Assembly (NCBI RefSeq): GCF_000719095.1
Contig: NZ_JOEH01000011.1
Coordinates: 186,001 to 250,000 of the forward strand
Source: Streptacidiphilus jeojiense
GTDB lineage: Bacteria; Actinomycetota; Actinomycetes; Streptomycetales; Streptomycetaceae
Direction of reading: 5' to 3'
DNA: 64,000 bases
Shown here: positions 54,718 to 63,456 of the stretch, in pieces
How the letters are laid out: each line of letters opens with the position of its first letter
Numbering within the stretch: the stretch's first letter is position 1
Notes under the pieces: model-generated
Told to the model about the DNA's origin: nothing
Seen by the model: only the letters and a program-made list of their open reading frames with translations
The model's database searches: none
Position numbers and translations under genes: made by a program

Positions 54718-55749
54718 TCAGACCTGGTCGGCCTTCTCCAGCGCGGTGCAGCAGGTGTTGACCAGCAGGCGGGTCACCACGTACGGGTCCACGTTCGCGT
54801 TGGGGCGACGGTCCTCGATGTAGCCCTTCTGCTCGACCTCGACCTGCCACGGGATGCGCACCGAGGCGCCGCGGTCCGAGACACCGTAGCTGTAGACGTT
54901 CCACGGGGCGGTCTCGTGCTTGCCGGTGAGACGGTCCTCGATGCCGTGGCCGTACTGCTTGACGTGCTCCAGCACCTTCTCCTGGTCGGCGCCCAGCGAC
55001 TCGCACGCGGTGATGATCGCGGCGTAGCCCTCGCGCATCGCCTTGGTGGAGAAGTTGGTGTGCGCCCCGGCGCCGTTCCAGTCGCCCTTCACCGGCTTGG
55101 CGTCGATGGTCACCGCGACGTCGAACTCCTCGGCGGTGCGGTAGAGCAGCCAGCGGGCCACCCACAGGTGGTCCGAGACGGTCAGCGCGTCGACCGGGCC
55201 GATCTGGAACTCCCACTGGCCGGGCATGACCTCGGCGTTGATGCCGCAGATGGCCAGGCCGGCCTCGATGCAACGGTCCAGGTGCAGCTCGACGATCTCG
55301 CGACCGAAGACCTCGTCGGCGCCGACGCCGCAGTAGTAGCCGCCCTGGGCGGCCGGGTAGCCGTTGACCGGGAAGCCGAAGGGACGGCCGTCCTTGAAGA
55401 AGTTGTACTCCTGCTCGATGCCGAAGATGGCCTCCTGCGCCGCGAACTGCTCGGCGATGGGGCGCAGCAGCGCGCGGGTGTTGGACTCGTGGTCGCTGCC
55501 GTCGATGTTGAAGACCTCGCACAGCACCAGCACGTTGTCGCCACCGCGGATCGGGTCCGGGCAGGAGAACACCGGCTTGAGCACACGGTCGGACGCGTGG
55601 CCCTCGGCCTGGTTGGTGCTGGAGCCGTCGAAGCCCCAGGTGGGCAGCTCTGCACCGTCGGCCAGGACACGCGTCTTCGAACGAAGCTTGGCGGTCGGCT
55701 CGGTGCCGTCGATCCAGATGTACTCAGCCTTGAAGCTCACGGGCGGCAT
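54718..55749 (-). CDS. glnII: Glutamine synthetase type II
   Basis: A 343-residue eukaryotic-type glutamine synthetase: KAEYIWIDGTEPTAKLRSKT, WGFDGSSTNQAEG, IFGIEQEYNFF, PGQWEFQIGPVDAL, the GAGAHTNFSTKAMR ammonia/ATP region and the R-rich GASVRIPWQVE. It forms ATP-dependent glutamine from glutamate and ammonia in the cytoplasm. Unlike the type I enzyme it is not adenylylated. It is monocistronic, with a long 220-bp upstream region, and is probably nitrogen-controlled, although no convincing GlnR box was confirmed. Confidence 0.96.
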   Translation of the reverse strand: MPPVSFKAEYIWIDGTEPTAKLRSKTRVLADGAELPTWGFDGSSTNQAEGHASDRVLKPVFSCPDPIRGGDNVLVLCEVFNIDGSDHESNTRALLRPIAEQFAAQEAIFGIEQEYNFFKDGRPFGFPVNGYPAAQGGYYCGVGADEVFGREIVELHLDRCIEAGLAICGINAEVMPGQWEFQIGPVDALTVSDHLWVARWLLYRTAEEFDVAVTIDAKPVKGDWNGAGAHTNFSTKAMREGYAAIITACESLGADQEKVLEHVKQYGHGIEDRLTGKHETAPWNVYSYGVSDRGASVRIPWQVEVEQKGYIEDRRPNANVDPYVVTRLLVNTCCTALEKADQV

Positions 55750-55968
55750 TCCTCGCGGTGGGGTGGGAACGATGCGGTGACGCGTTGCGGTGCTCCGCGA
55801 CGCTGAGGAGGTCCGCTGTTTTTCTGCGCCCGAGACTCACAGGCCGCAATTTCCCTCCTGTTGCCCATGTGTGAACAGCAGGTTAACCGGGCTGGTTAGT
55901 GCCACAACTCACATGAACAGAACGTCCGAACCCGGCAGAAACGGGCGGATCGTGCACGTCGTAGCAGC

Positions 55969-57189
55969 TCAGGCGCGGGTGAAGGCGAGCGTGACGTTGT
56001 GCCCGCCGAAGCCGAAGGAGTTGGCCAGCGCCGCCTCCCAGACGCCCCGGCGGCGGTTGCCGCGGACCAGGTCGAGCTTGACCTCCGGATCGGGCCGGTC
56101 CAGGTTGCGGATCGCCGGGGTGGCGCCCTCGCGCAGCGACAGCACCGCCACCGCGGCGCCCAGCGCGCCGGAGGCACCGAGCAGATGACCCGTCATCGAC
56201 TTGGTCGCGGTGACCACCGGGTGGGTGCCGACGGCGTCGGCCACCGCCTCGGCCTCGACCAGGTCCCCGGCCGGGGTCGAGGTGGCATGGGCGTGCACCA
56301 TCCCGATGTCCAGCGGCCCCAGGCCGCCGTCGGCCAGGGCCTGCCCGATGGCCCGGACCTGGCCGTACCGGTCCGAGGCGGTGATGTGCACCGCGCTGGA
56401 GGTGACGCCCGCCCCGGCCAGCAGGGCGTGCACCCGGGCGGACCTGGCCCGGGCCAGGTCCGCGCGCTCCAGGACCAGGACCGCCGCGCCCTCCCCCATT
56501 ACGAAGCCGTCCCGGTCCAGGTCGAACGGGCGCGAGGCCGCGCCGGGGTCCTCGTTGCGCGTCGACAGCGCCGTCATCTGCGCGAACCCGGCCAGCGGCA
56601 GCGGGGCCAGGCAGGCCTCGGTGCCGCCGGCCACCACCACGTCGGCCCGGCCCAGCCGGATCAGGTCCAGGCCCATGGCGATCGCCTCCGCCCCCGAGGA
56701 GCAGGCACTGACCGGGGTACGGGCCCCGCCAAGCGCGCCGAGGTCGATGCTGACCCAGGCGGCCGGACCATTGGGCATCAGCATCGGCACGGTGTAAGGG
56801 GACACCTTGCGCGGCCCGTACTGCTCCAGCAGGTCGTCCTGGTCGAGCAGAGAGCGGGCGCCGCCGGTGCCGGTGCCGATCACCACGGCCAGGCGCTCCG
56901 GATCCACCTCGGGCCGCCCGGCGTGCGCCCACGCCTCGCGGGCACTGACCAGGGCGAGCTGCTCGCACCGGTCCAGCCGCCTGGCCTCGACCCTGGACAG
57001 CGACTCGGTCGGCTCCACGGCGAGCGGCGCGGCGATCCGCACCGGCAGCGCCGCGGCCCAGTCCTCGGCGATCACGGACGTCCCGGAGCGTCCGGCGAGC
57101 ATCGCCTCCCAGGTGCCGGCCATGTCCCCGCCCAGCGGGGTGCTGGCACCCAGTCCGGTCACCGCGACCTCGATCGTCCCCATCGCCAT
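55969..57189 (-). CDS. Orphan 3-oxoacyl-ACP synthase (KAS II/FabF-like)
   Basis: A 406-residue condensing enzyme from ATG 57189. The nucleophile Cys163 lies in VSACSSGAEA, the two histidines in VHAHATSTPAGD and TGHLLGASG, and the closing NSFGFGGHNVTLAF is typical. It would decarboxylate malonyl-ACP and extend an acyl chain. No acyl carrier protein or other fatty-acid or polyketide genes are next to it, so its pathway is unclear; it may serve a polyketide or modify lipids. A palindrome lies 150 bp upstream. Confidence 0.93.
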   Translation of the reverse strand: MAMGTIEVAVTGLGASTPLGGDMAGTWEAMLAGRSGTSVIAEDWAAALPVRIAAPLAVEPTESLSRVEARRLDRCEQLALVSAREAWAHAGRPEVDPERLAVVIGTGTGGARSLLDQDDLLEQYGPRKVSPYTVPMLMPNGPAAWVSIDLGALGGARTPVSACSSGAEAIAMGLDLIRLGRADVVVAGGTEACLAPLPLAGFAQMTALSTRNEDPGAASRPFDLDRDGFVMGEGAAVLVLERADLARARSARVHALLAGAGVTSSAVHITASDRYGQVRAIGQALADGGLGPLDIGMVHAHATSTPAGDLVEAEAVADAVGTHPVVTATKSMTGHLLGASGALGAAVAVLSLREGATPAIRNLDRPDPEVKLDLVRGNRRRGVWEAALANSFGFGGHNVTLAFTRA

Positions 57190-57337
57190 CGCCGCACTCC
57201 CGTCAGTAGGAAACAAACGAAGGCCGCACTGTGCCGACGAGCCGTCAGCACTGCGGCCTCTGCTGCATACCTCCACACTGTCACGATGATCGAGCCGCGC
57301 AGGGGCGCCACAGCGCACCGAGTTGACCTTGTCGACC

Positions 57338-57354
57338 TTGTGGGGTCCCCACAA
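57338..57354 (-). terminator. Palindrome between YigZ-type and ketosynthase genes
   Basis: TTGTGGGG-T-CCCCACAA is a perfect 8-1-8 palindrome starting three bases past the YigZ-type stop. Placement suits a terminator for that gene, but the tight symmetry would also suit an operator for the ketosynthase downstream. Confidence 0.4.
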
Positions 57355-57357
57355 CCG

Positions 57358-58032
57358 TCAGCGGGAGGGCCGGACCCCGCCCCAGGGCACGTCGACGCGC
57401 TCGGTCCCGATCGGCTCCAACTCGGCGGCGCCCGCGCTCGCCGCTGCCAGCCAGGCCTCGAAAGCCGCCACCTCCCCGGCCGGAACGCCGATCTCGAAGC
57501 GGACCCCCGACCCGGTGTAGACGGCCTCCCGGACCAGGTGCCCGGCGGCGCGCAGGTCGTTCTCCAACCGTCCGGCCCGCTGGTGGTCCACGCCCACGGC
57601 CAGCAGGGCCACCAGCCGCCGCTCCACCACCACGGCCTGGTCCAGCGCCGCCGACACCGCGCCGCCGTAGGCGCGCACCAGGCCGCCCGCGCCCAGCAGC
57701 ACCCCGCCGAAGTACCGGGTCACCACCGCCACCGTGTCGGTCAGCCCGCGCCGGCGCAGCACCTCCAGCATCGGCGCCCCCGCCGTGCCGGCCGGCTCGC
57801 CGTCGTCGTTGGAGCGCTCGCGGCGCGGCTGGTCCCCGATCACGAAGGCGGTGCAGTTGTGCCGCGCGTCCCAGTACTGCCGCCGCACCGAGGCGACGAA
57901 CGCCTGCGCCTCGGCCTCGTCCTGCACCCGCAGCAGGGAGCACAGGAAGCGCGACTTCTTGACCTCGGTCTCGTGCACGACCGGGCCGTCCGGCGTCGAG
58001 ACGGTCAGGTAGGGGATCTGCTGCGCCGTCAT
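57358..58032 (-). CDS. YigZ/IMPACT-family protein
   Basis: A 224-residue protein from ATG 58032. It has the family core: HETEVKKSRFLCSLLRVQDE, RQYWDARHNCTAFVIGD, SNDDGEPAGTAGAPMLEVLR and VVTRYFGGVLLGAGGLVRAY, followed by a DUF1949-like C-terminal domain. Eukaryotic IMPACT proteins regulate translation; the bacterial role is not established. It is divergent from the DUF5685 gene. Confidence 0.93.
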   Translation of the reverse strand: MTAQQIPYLTVSTPDGPVVHETEVKKSRFLCSLLRVQDEAEAQAFVASVRRQYWDARHNCTAFVIGDQPRRERSNDDGEPAGTAGAPMLEVLRRRGLTDTVAVVTRYFGGVLLGAGGLVRAYGGAVSAALDQAVVVERRLVALLAVGVDHQRAGRLENDLRAAGHLVREAVYTGSGVRFEIGVPAGEVAAFEAWLAAASAGAAELEPIGTERVDVPWGGVRPSR

Positions 58033-58215
58033 CGGGCCAGCGTAACCGCCCTGAGCGGACCCGCCGCTTCGGCCGGCGTGCGGCCCGGTCGAGCACCGAG
58101 GCGGTGGCGGCCAGATCAGCGGTCTCCCTGCCTCTCGAACACGGCTCGCACTAGGCTCCCCTGGTACGCCGTCAGGCGGATGCCCCTCGTCTCTCGGAAA
58201 GGCCCCCACGCGCGG

Positions 58216-59370
58216 ATGTTCGGAATCATCAGGCCCTGCCGGCACCGGCTCACCGAGGCGCTGCACCAGTCCTGGACCGCCCACCTGTGCGGGCTGTGCC
58301 TGGCCCTGCGCGACGACCACGGCCAGCTGGCCCGGACCGCCACCAACTACGACGGGCTGATCGTCTCGGTGCTGGTCGAGGCGCAGAGCGACGATCCGGC
58401 CGGCGGGCGCCGCAAGGCGGGCCCCTGTCCGCTGCGCGGGATGCGCACCGCCTCGGTGGCCCGCGGCGAGGGGGCCAGGCTGGCCGCCGCTGTGTCGCTG
58501 GCGCTGGCCTCGGCCAAGGTCCGCGACCATGTCGAGGACGGCGACGGCGCCTACGCCCGGCGCCCGGTGGCGCTCGCGGCCGGCGGGGTGGCCGAGCGCT
58601 GGGGACGGCAGAGCCGCAGCGGCGGCAGCAGCCTCGGCTTCGACACCGGCCTGCTCTTCGACACCCTGGCCCGGCAGGGGACGCTGGAACGCGCCGCCCT
58701 GCCCGGCAGCTCGGTGCTGCTGGTGACGGCGCCGACCGAGCACGCGACCTCGCTGGCGCTGGAGCACACCGCCGTGCTCGCGGGCCGCCCCGGCAACCGC
58801 GCCCCGCTGGCCGAGATCGGCCGGCTCTTCGGCCGGCTGGCCCATCTGCTGGACGCCGTCGAGGACCTGGCCGAGGACCGGGCCACCGGCGCCTGGAACC
58901 CGCTGCTCGCCACCGGCACCAGCACCGACGAGGCCCGGCGGCTGTGCGACGACGCCGTGCACGGCATCCGGTTGGCGCTGCGCGACGTGGAGTTCAGCGA
59001 CGGCACGCTGGCCCACCGGCTGCTGGCCCATGAGACCGCCGCCGCGGTGCGCCGCACCTTCGCCCACGCGGGCGCCGGCGCCCAGGGCTCCTTCGGTCCG
59101 GCCGCCCCGTACGGCCCGGCCGGTCCGCGCGGCCCCTTCGACGTCCCGCCGCCGCCCCCGCCGCGCCGCCGCAACCCGGTGGCCGGCTGCGCGATGTGGG
59201 CCCTGCTCTGCTGCACCTGCCAGGCCTGCTGCCGCGAGGACTACGAGGACCCCTGCAACGGCCGCCGCCGCCAGGGCCCCTGCAGCGACCTGGACTGCTG
59301 CGACGGGGACTGCTGCGAGGCGCTGGAGTGCTGCGAATGCTGTGAGTGCTGCGACTGCGGAGGCTGCTGA
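58216..59370 (+). CDS. DUF5685 family protein with cysteine-rich tail
   Basis: A 384-residue protein from ATG 58216. The N-terminal 290 residues carry the DUF5685 pattern (MFGIIRPCRHRLTEALHQSW, HLCGLCLALRDDHGQLAR with paired cysteines, TNYDGLIVSVLVEAQ). After a proline-rich linker (FDVPPPPPPRRR), the last 60 residues contain 20 cysteines, mostly as CC pairs separated by one to four residues. The tail could bind metals or form a disulfide-stabilised cap. The function of the family is unknown. Most of the huge frame upstream is antisense shadow. Confidence 0.88.
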   Translation: MFGIIRPCRHRLTEALHQSWTAHLCGLCLALRDDHGQLARTATNYDGLIVSVLVEAQSDDPAGGRRKAGPCPLRGMRTASVARGEGARLAAAVSLALASAKVRDHVEDGDGAYARRPVALAAGGVAERWGRQSRSGGSSLGFDTGLLFDTLARQGTLERAALPGSSVLLVTAPTEHATSLALEHTAVLAGRPGNRAPLAEIGRLFGRLAHLLDAVEDLAEDRATGAWNPLLATGTSTDEARRLCDDAVHGIRLALRDVEFSDGTLAHRLLAHETAAAVRRTFAHAGAGAQGSFGPAAPYGPAGPRGPFDVPPPPPPRRRNPVAGCAMWALLCCTCQACCREDYEDPCNGRRRQGPCSDLDCCDGDCCEALECCECCECCDCGGC

Positions 59371-59391
59371 CGGTTCGTCAATGGTGATACC

Positions 59392-60597
59392 TCAGGAGTG
59401 CTGAGCCACCGGCACCTCGGGCTGCCGCTCTTCGGGCCGGACCGGGCCCCGCAGTCCCGGTGCCAGGCACAGGGTGACGGCCACGGACGCCGCCGCCATC
59501 AGCGACATCGCCGCCGCCGGCGAGGTCCTGGTGGCGACCGCCCCGGCCAGGGCCGCGCCCACGCCCTGCATGGCGAGCATCCCCGAGGAGTGCAGCCCCA
59601 GGGCGTGTCCGCTCAGCTCCTCCGGCACCAGCGCCATCAGCCGCTCCTGCAGCAGCAGGCTGGCCGCGTAGCCCACCGAGGCCAGCAGCACCGCCACCAA
59701 CGCAACCGGCAACGAGGGCCGCAGGGCGAACACCAGGTAGGGGACGGCCAGCAGCAGCCGCAGCGGCGCCCCGAGCCGCTCGCGCCACCACACCGGGACG
59801 AAGCGGCCGGTGAGCGTGTCCCCCGCCAGCATGCCCAGCGCCGCGAAGGCGAACAGCAGTCCAGAGCGACCCGGCGCGTACGGCACGAAGAGCGACTCGG
59901 CGCCGACGATCAACCCGTTCGGCACCCACAGCGCCAGGTAGACGTAGCGGCGCGGCTTCGCGGACCAGAGCCGGGCGTTGTTCCGCCAGGTCTCGGTGAC
60001 CGAGGGCCGCCCGCCGGAGCGTGCGGGCCGGGCGCCGAGGCCGAGCCGCGCCACCAGCGCCGCGCAGGTGTAGAGGGCGGCGCCGACCAGCAGCGTGCCG
60101 CGTGGCGACATCCCGGCGATCAGCAGCCCGCCGACGGCGTATCCGCAGATCTGCAGGGTGCCGGTGGCCATGTTCAGCAGCGAGCGGCCGAGCAGGTAGC
60201 CGTCCCGGTCGACGATCTCGTTGAGCAGTCCGTAGCGGACCCCGCCGCCGAGCGAGGAAATCAGCCCCTGTCCGGCGAGCAGGGCGAAGACGGCCCACAC
60301 CGGCAGGCCGGGGACCGCTTGCGCGGCGGTGGCCAGGGCCGACAGCAGCGTCAGGCCGCTCATCGCCGCTCGGGGCGGCAGCCGGTCGGCGGCCGACAGC
60401 AGGGTTGCCGCTCCGACCAGTTGGGCCAGCGAGGGTCCGAACATGGCCAACGAGGAGAGCAGCGGCGAGCCGGTGGCGCCGAAGACCAGCGTGCCCCGGG
60501 CCAGCCCGCTGACCGTGGAGGCGCCGATCCCGGCCGCCGAGGCCAGGAAGAAGGGGGTGAACTCGGGGGTGCGGAAGAGCTCCTGGTAGGTGCGCAT
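59392..60597 (-). CDS. MFS transporter
   Basis: A 401-residue transporter from ATG 60597 with about 12 helices: FFLASAAGIGASTVSGLARG, WAVFALLAGQGLISSLGGGV, AVGGLLIAGMSPRGTLLVGA, LLFAFAALGMLAGDTLTGRF, VALVAVLLASVGYAASLLLQ. It resembles drug or metabolite exporters of the MFS_1 group. The divergent DUF5937-ArsR regulator 58 bp away, with a palindrome between them, is its probable controller. Its substrate is unknown. Confidence 0.9.
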   Translation of the reverse strand: MRTYQELFRTPEFTPFFLASAAGIGASTVSGLARGTLVFGATGSPLLSSLAMFGPSLAQLVGAATLLSAADRLPPRAAMSGLTLLSALATAAQAVPGLPVWAVFALLAGQGLISSLGGGVRYGLLNEIVDRDGYLLGRSLLNMATGTLQICGYAVGGLLIAGMSPRGTLLVGAALYTCAALVARLGLGARPARSGGRPSVTETWRNNARLWSAKPRRYVYLALWVPNGLIVGAESLFVPYAPGRSGLLFAFAALGMLAGDTLTGRFVPVWWRERLGAPLRLLLAVPYLVFALRPSLPVALVAVLLASVGYAASLLLQERLMALVPEELSGHALGLHSSGMLAMQGVGAALAGAVATRTSPAAAMSLMAAASVAVTLCLAPGLRGPVRPEERQPEVPVAQHS

Positions 60598-60634
60598 GCC
60601 GCAGTCTCCGGTGGTGCTGTTCGGGGGCGTTAGA

Positions 60635-60654
60635 GTTTCGCGCGGAGGCGAAAC
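60635..60654. promoter_or_regulatory. Operator at the ArsR-type start
   Basis: GTTTCGC (60635-60641) and GCGAAAC (60648-60654) form a perfect 7-6-7 inverted repeat that includes the GGAGG ribosome-binding region and ends one base before the ATG at 60656. Binding here would block its own gene and the divergent MFS promoter. Confidence 0.65.
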
Positions 60655-60655
60655 C

Positions 60656-61681
60656 ATGGGCTGGTGGCAGGTCGACGCGGACACCCTCGCGGGCAGCAGG
60701 TTCGTGCTGTCCCCGCTGGCCGAGGCCACCGCGAGCCTGAAGGCGCTGGAGCGGGGGACCGCCGCGCATCCCGGCGAGCGGGCCTGGCTGGACGCGCACC
60801 TGGCCGCCTACCGGCGGCGCCTGGCCGCCGACCCGGTCACCGCGCTGCTGATCCGGTCCGCCCTGGGCCGCAGCTGGATCGCGGACTTCCTGACCCCCAC
60901 ACCCGGGGCGGCACCCGATCCCGCCTTCGAGCAGGAGGTGGCGCGGGTGCGCGAGGCCTCCCCCGAGGTCGCCCGGACCAATCTGACCGTCTCGCTGGGC
61001 GGCCCGCTGCCGCCCGAACTGCACCGCGCCGATCTCCCGCACCGCGCCGCCGGCCTGCTGGAGTGGGTGTGGACGGAGACCGTGCTGCCGTACTGGCCGC
61101 AGCGGCGGCGGGTGCTGGAGGCGGACATCGTGGCGCGCACCGCCGAGCTGAGCCAGGGCGGCTGGGCCGGGGCCTTCGACGCCATGCGGCGGGGTATGCG
61201 CTGGCTGGGCAACGGCCGGCTGCAGGTCAACGTCCATGACTACCCGCCTCGGGACATCTCCGGAGCGCAGCTGCTGTTCGTACCGGTGACGCCGCGTCAG
61301 GGCTGGGTCTCCTGGTCCCCCAAGCCGGCCGACGGCGTGGAGGGGGATCCGCCGGCCCCGCTGCCGCACCACCGCTACGCCGTGGTCTACCCCTGCTCGG
61401 GCGCCCTGGCCGAGGCCGGCCGGCCGGACGCAGCGCCCCGGGCGCTGGCCGCCCTGCTCGGTCCCGGACGGGCCGCGGTGCTGGTGCTGCTGGCGACACC
61501 CAAGAGCACCACCCAGCTGGTCGCCCTGACCGGACAGGGCCTGGGTTCGGTCGGCCGGCACCTCAGGGTGCTGCACGACGCGGGGCTGGTGCGGCGCAGG
61601 CGGTCCGGCCGCTCGGTCCTCTACTACCGGTCCGGCGCCGGGGAGTCGCTGGTGTCGGCCTCGGGGGGCCGCGAGACCTGA
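60656..61681 (+). CDS. DUF5937/ArsR-type winged-helix regulator
   Basis: A 341-residue regulator. The N-terminal 240 residues resemble DUF5937 (RFVLSPLAEATASLKALERG, EWVWTETVLPYWPQRRRVLE). The C-terminal 75 residues are an ArsR-like winged helix (LVLLATPKSTTQLVALTGQG, LGSVGRHLRVLHDAGLVRRR). No metal-binding cysteines are seen in the helix, so metal sensing is unlikely. It probably represses the divergent MFS gene through the 60635-60654 palindrome. Confidence 0.88.
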   Translation: MGWWQVDADTLAGSRFVLSPLAEATASLKALERGTAAHPGERAWLDAHLAAYRRRLAADPVTALLIRSALGRSWIADFLTPTPGAAPDPAFEQEVARVREASPEVARTNLTVSLGGPLPPELHRADLPHRAAGLLEWVWTETVLPYWPQRRRVLEADIVARTAELSQGGWAGAFDAMRRGMRWLGNGRLQVNVHDYPPRDISGAQLLFVPVTPRQGWVSWSPKPADGVEGDPPAPLPHHRYAVVYPCSGALAEAGRPDAAPRALAALLGPGRAAVLVLLATPKSTTQLVALTGQGLGSVGRHLRVLHDAGLVRRRRSGRSVLYYRSGAGESLVSASGGRET

Positions 61682-61713
61682 CGCCCCCGGGCGAGCTGGC
61701 TACGGCAGATAAC

Positions 61714-61732
61714 TTAGGTTAGCCTCACCTTT
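61714..61732 (+). promoter_or_regulatory. Iron box (DmdR/IdeR-type)
   Basis: TTAGGTTAGCCTCACCTTT matches the 19-bp actinobacterial iron box (TTAGGTTAGGCTAACCTAA) at most positions. It lies 35 bp before the ABC gene start. The DtxR-family repressor with Fe(II) should bind here, so the transporter is expected to be expressed in iron shortage. Confidence 0.85.
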
Positions 61733-61767
61733 GTTTCCATGCTGCCGAGCTGTGCGGAGGGGTGAGG

Positions 61768-63456
61768 GTGCGCGTTTCCGGACGGGCGGTACTGGGCCGG
61801 GCGGTCAGCGGCGAATGGCGCGACGTGGTGACCGGGGCGGTGCTCGGGGCCGGGCACCAGGCCGGCGAGGCGATGGTGCCAGTGCTGATCGGCGTGGTCG
61901 TCGACCGTGCGGTGGCCCGCGGCAGCCTGACGGCACTGCTCGGCTGGCTGGTGGTGCTCGCCGCGGTCTACGTCGGACTCTCCTTCAGTTTCCGCTTCGG
62001 CGCCCGGGCCGGGGAGCGCGCCGCCGAGCAGGCGGGCCACCGGCTGCGGATGGACCTGGTCCGGCGGGTGCTGCACCCGGCCGGCGGGGCCGAGAACGGC
62101 CGGCTGCCCGGGGCACTGGCCACCCTGGCCACCGAGGACGCCCGGCGCGTCGGCGCCGTCAACACCGGGCTGGTGTTCGGCATCTCGGCACTGATGGGCC
62201 TGGTGGTCGCCGCAGCCGTACTGCTGCGCACCTCCCTGCCGCTGGGCCTGGTGGTCCTGCTCGGCACGCCCGCGATGACCGCGCTGGGCCATCTGCTCAG
62301 CAAGCCGCTGGAGCAGCGCAGCGAGACCGAACAGGAGCGGGCCGCGGACGCCTCCGGCGTCGCCGCCGACCTGGTCGCCGGACTGCGGGTGCTCAAGGGC
62401 CTCGGCGCGGTCCCCGCCGCGGTCGAACGCTACCGCCGCACCAGCCGCGACTCACTGGCCGCGACACTGCGGGCCACCCGCGCCCAGGCGCTGCAGAACG
62501 GCCTGGTGCTCGCCCTGACCGGGGTCTTCATCGCGGTGATCGCCCTGGTCGGCGGCCGGCTGGCCGCCGAAGGAAGCATCAGCCTGGGCCAGTTGGTCTC
62601 GGCCGTCGGCCTGGCGATGTTCCTGCTCGGCCCGCTGGAGACGCTCACCTGGGTCAACGCCGACCTGGCCCAGGGCCGCGCCTCGGCCCGCCGGATCGCC
62701 GAAGTCCTCTCCGCCGCACCGGAGATCACCACCGCCCAGCCGCTGCCCCCGGCCACACCGGTGCGCGGCGGCCTCCGGCTGCGCGGCGTCGGCCACGGCA
62801 GCCTGCGCGGCCTGGACCTGGACATCGCCCCCGGCGAACTGCTGGGCGTCGCCGTGGCCGACCCCGCGGACGCCACCGCGCTGATCCAGTGCCTGGCCCG
62901 GCGGCAGGACCCCGGCACCGGAGCGGTCGAGCTGGACGGGATACCGCTGACCGCCCTGGACCCGGCCGAACTGCGCTCGCTGGTGCTGGTCGCCGAGCAC
63001 GACGCCGACCTCTTCGCGGGCACCCTGCACGACAACGTCGCCGCCGCCGCCGACCCGTCGACCGATCTCGCCCCGATCACCGCCGCGGCCGGCGCCGACG
63101 AGGTCGCGGCCGCCCTGGCCCAGGGCTACCACACCCCGGTCAGCGAACGCGGCCGCTCGCTCTCCGGCGGCCAGCGCCAACGGATGGCGCTGGCCCGGGC
63201 CCTGGCCGCCGACCGCGAGGTCCTGGTGCTGCACGACCCGACCACCGCGGTCGACGCGGTCACCGAGGCCGCGATCGCCGACGGCCTGCGCACCCTGCGC
63301 CACGGCCGCACCACCGTACTGATCACCACCAGCCCGGCACTGCTGGCGGTCGCCGACCGGGTGGTGCTGATCGAGCACGGACGAGTCGCCGACACCGGCC
63401 CGCACCTGGAACTGATCCAGCGCCAGTCCGGCTACTGCGCGGCGGTGCTGGCATGA
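61768..63456 (+). CDS. ABC exporter-type half-transporter with degenerate Walker A
   Basis: A 563-residue half-transporter; GTG 61768 has GGAGG at the right spacing, while GTG 61762 is too close. Six membrane helices (about 20-290) precede an ATPase domain. In place of GxxGxGKS/T, residues 360-370 read GVAVADPADAT, so the P-loop is lost. The signature LSGGQRQRMALARAL is canonical, while Walker B reads VLVLHDPTTAVD without the catalytic glutamate. Such one-sided degeneration marks heterodimeric transporters in which the partner hydrolyses ATP. With the iron box, siderophore transport (IrtAB-like or exporter) is likely. Confidence 0.9.
   Translation: MRVSGRAVLGRAVSGEWRDVVTGAVLGAGHQAGEAMVPVLIGVVVDRAVARGSLTALLGWLVVLAAVYVGLSFSFRFGARAGERAAEQAGHRLRMDLVRRVLHPAGGAENGRLPGALATLATEDARRVGAVNTGLVFGISALMGLVVAAAVLLRTSLPLGLVVLLGTPAMTALGHLLSKPLEQRSETEQERAADASGVAADLVAGLRVLKGLGAVPAAVERYRRTSRDSLAATLRATRAQALQNGLVLALTGVFIAVIALVGGRLAAEGSISLGQLVSAVGLAMFLLGPLETLTWVNADLAQGRASARRIAEVLSAAPEITTAQPLPPATPVRGGLRLRGVGHGSLRGLDLDIAPGELLGVAVADPADATALIQCLARRQDPGTGAVELDGIPLTALDPAELRSLVLVAEHDADLFAGTLHDNVAAAADPSTDLAPITAAAGADEVAAALAQGYHTPVSERGRSLSGGQRQRMALARALAADREVLVLHDPTTAVDAVTEAAIADGLRTLRHGRTTVLITTSPALLAVADRVVLIEHGRVADTGPHLELIQRQSGYCAAVLA

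Noticed and set aside
55871..55887. GTGAACAGCAGGTTAAC upstream of glnII as a GlnR site
   Set aside because: Only loosely resembles the GlnR half-site pattern and spacing; not enough to annotate.
55999..58215. Plus-strand extension of the DUF5685 frame by about 740 codons
   Set aside because: Antisense to the ketosynthase and YigZ-type genes and without protein character; the family begins exactly at ATG 58216.
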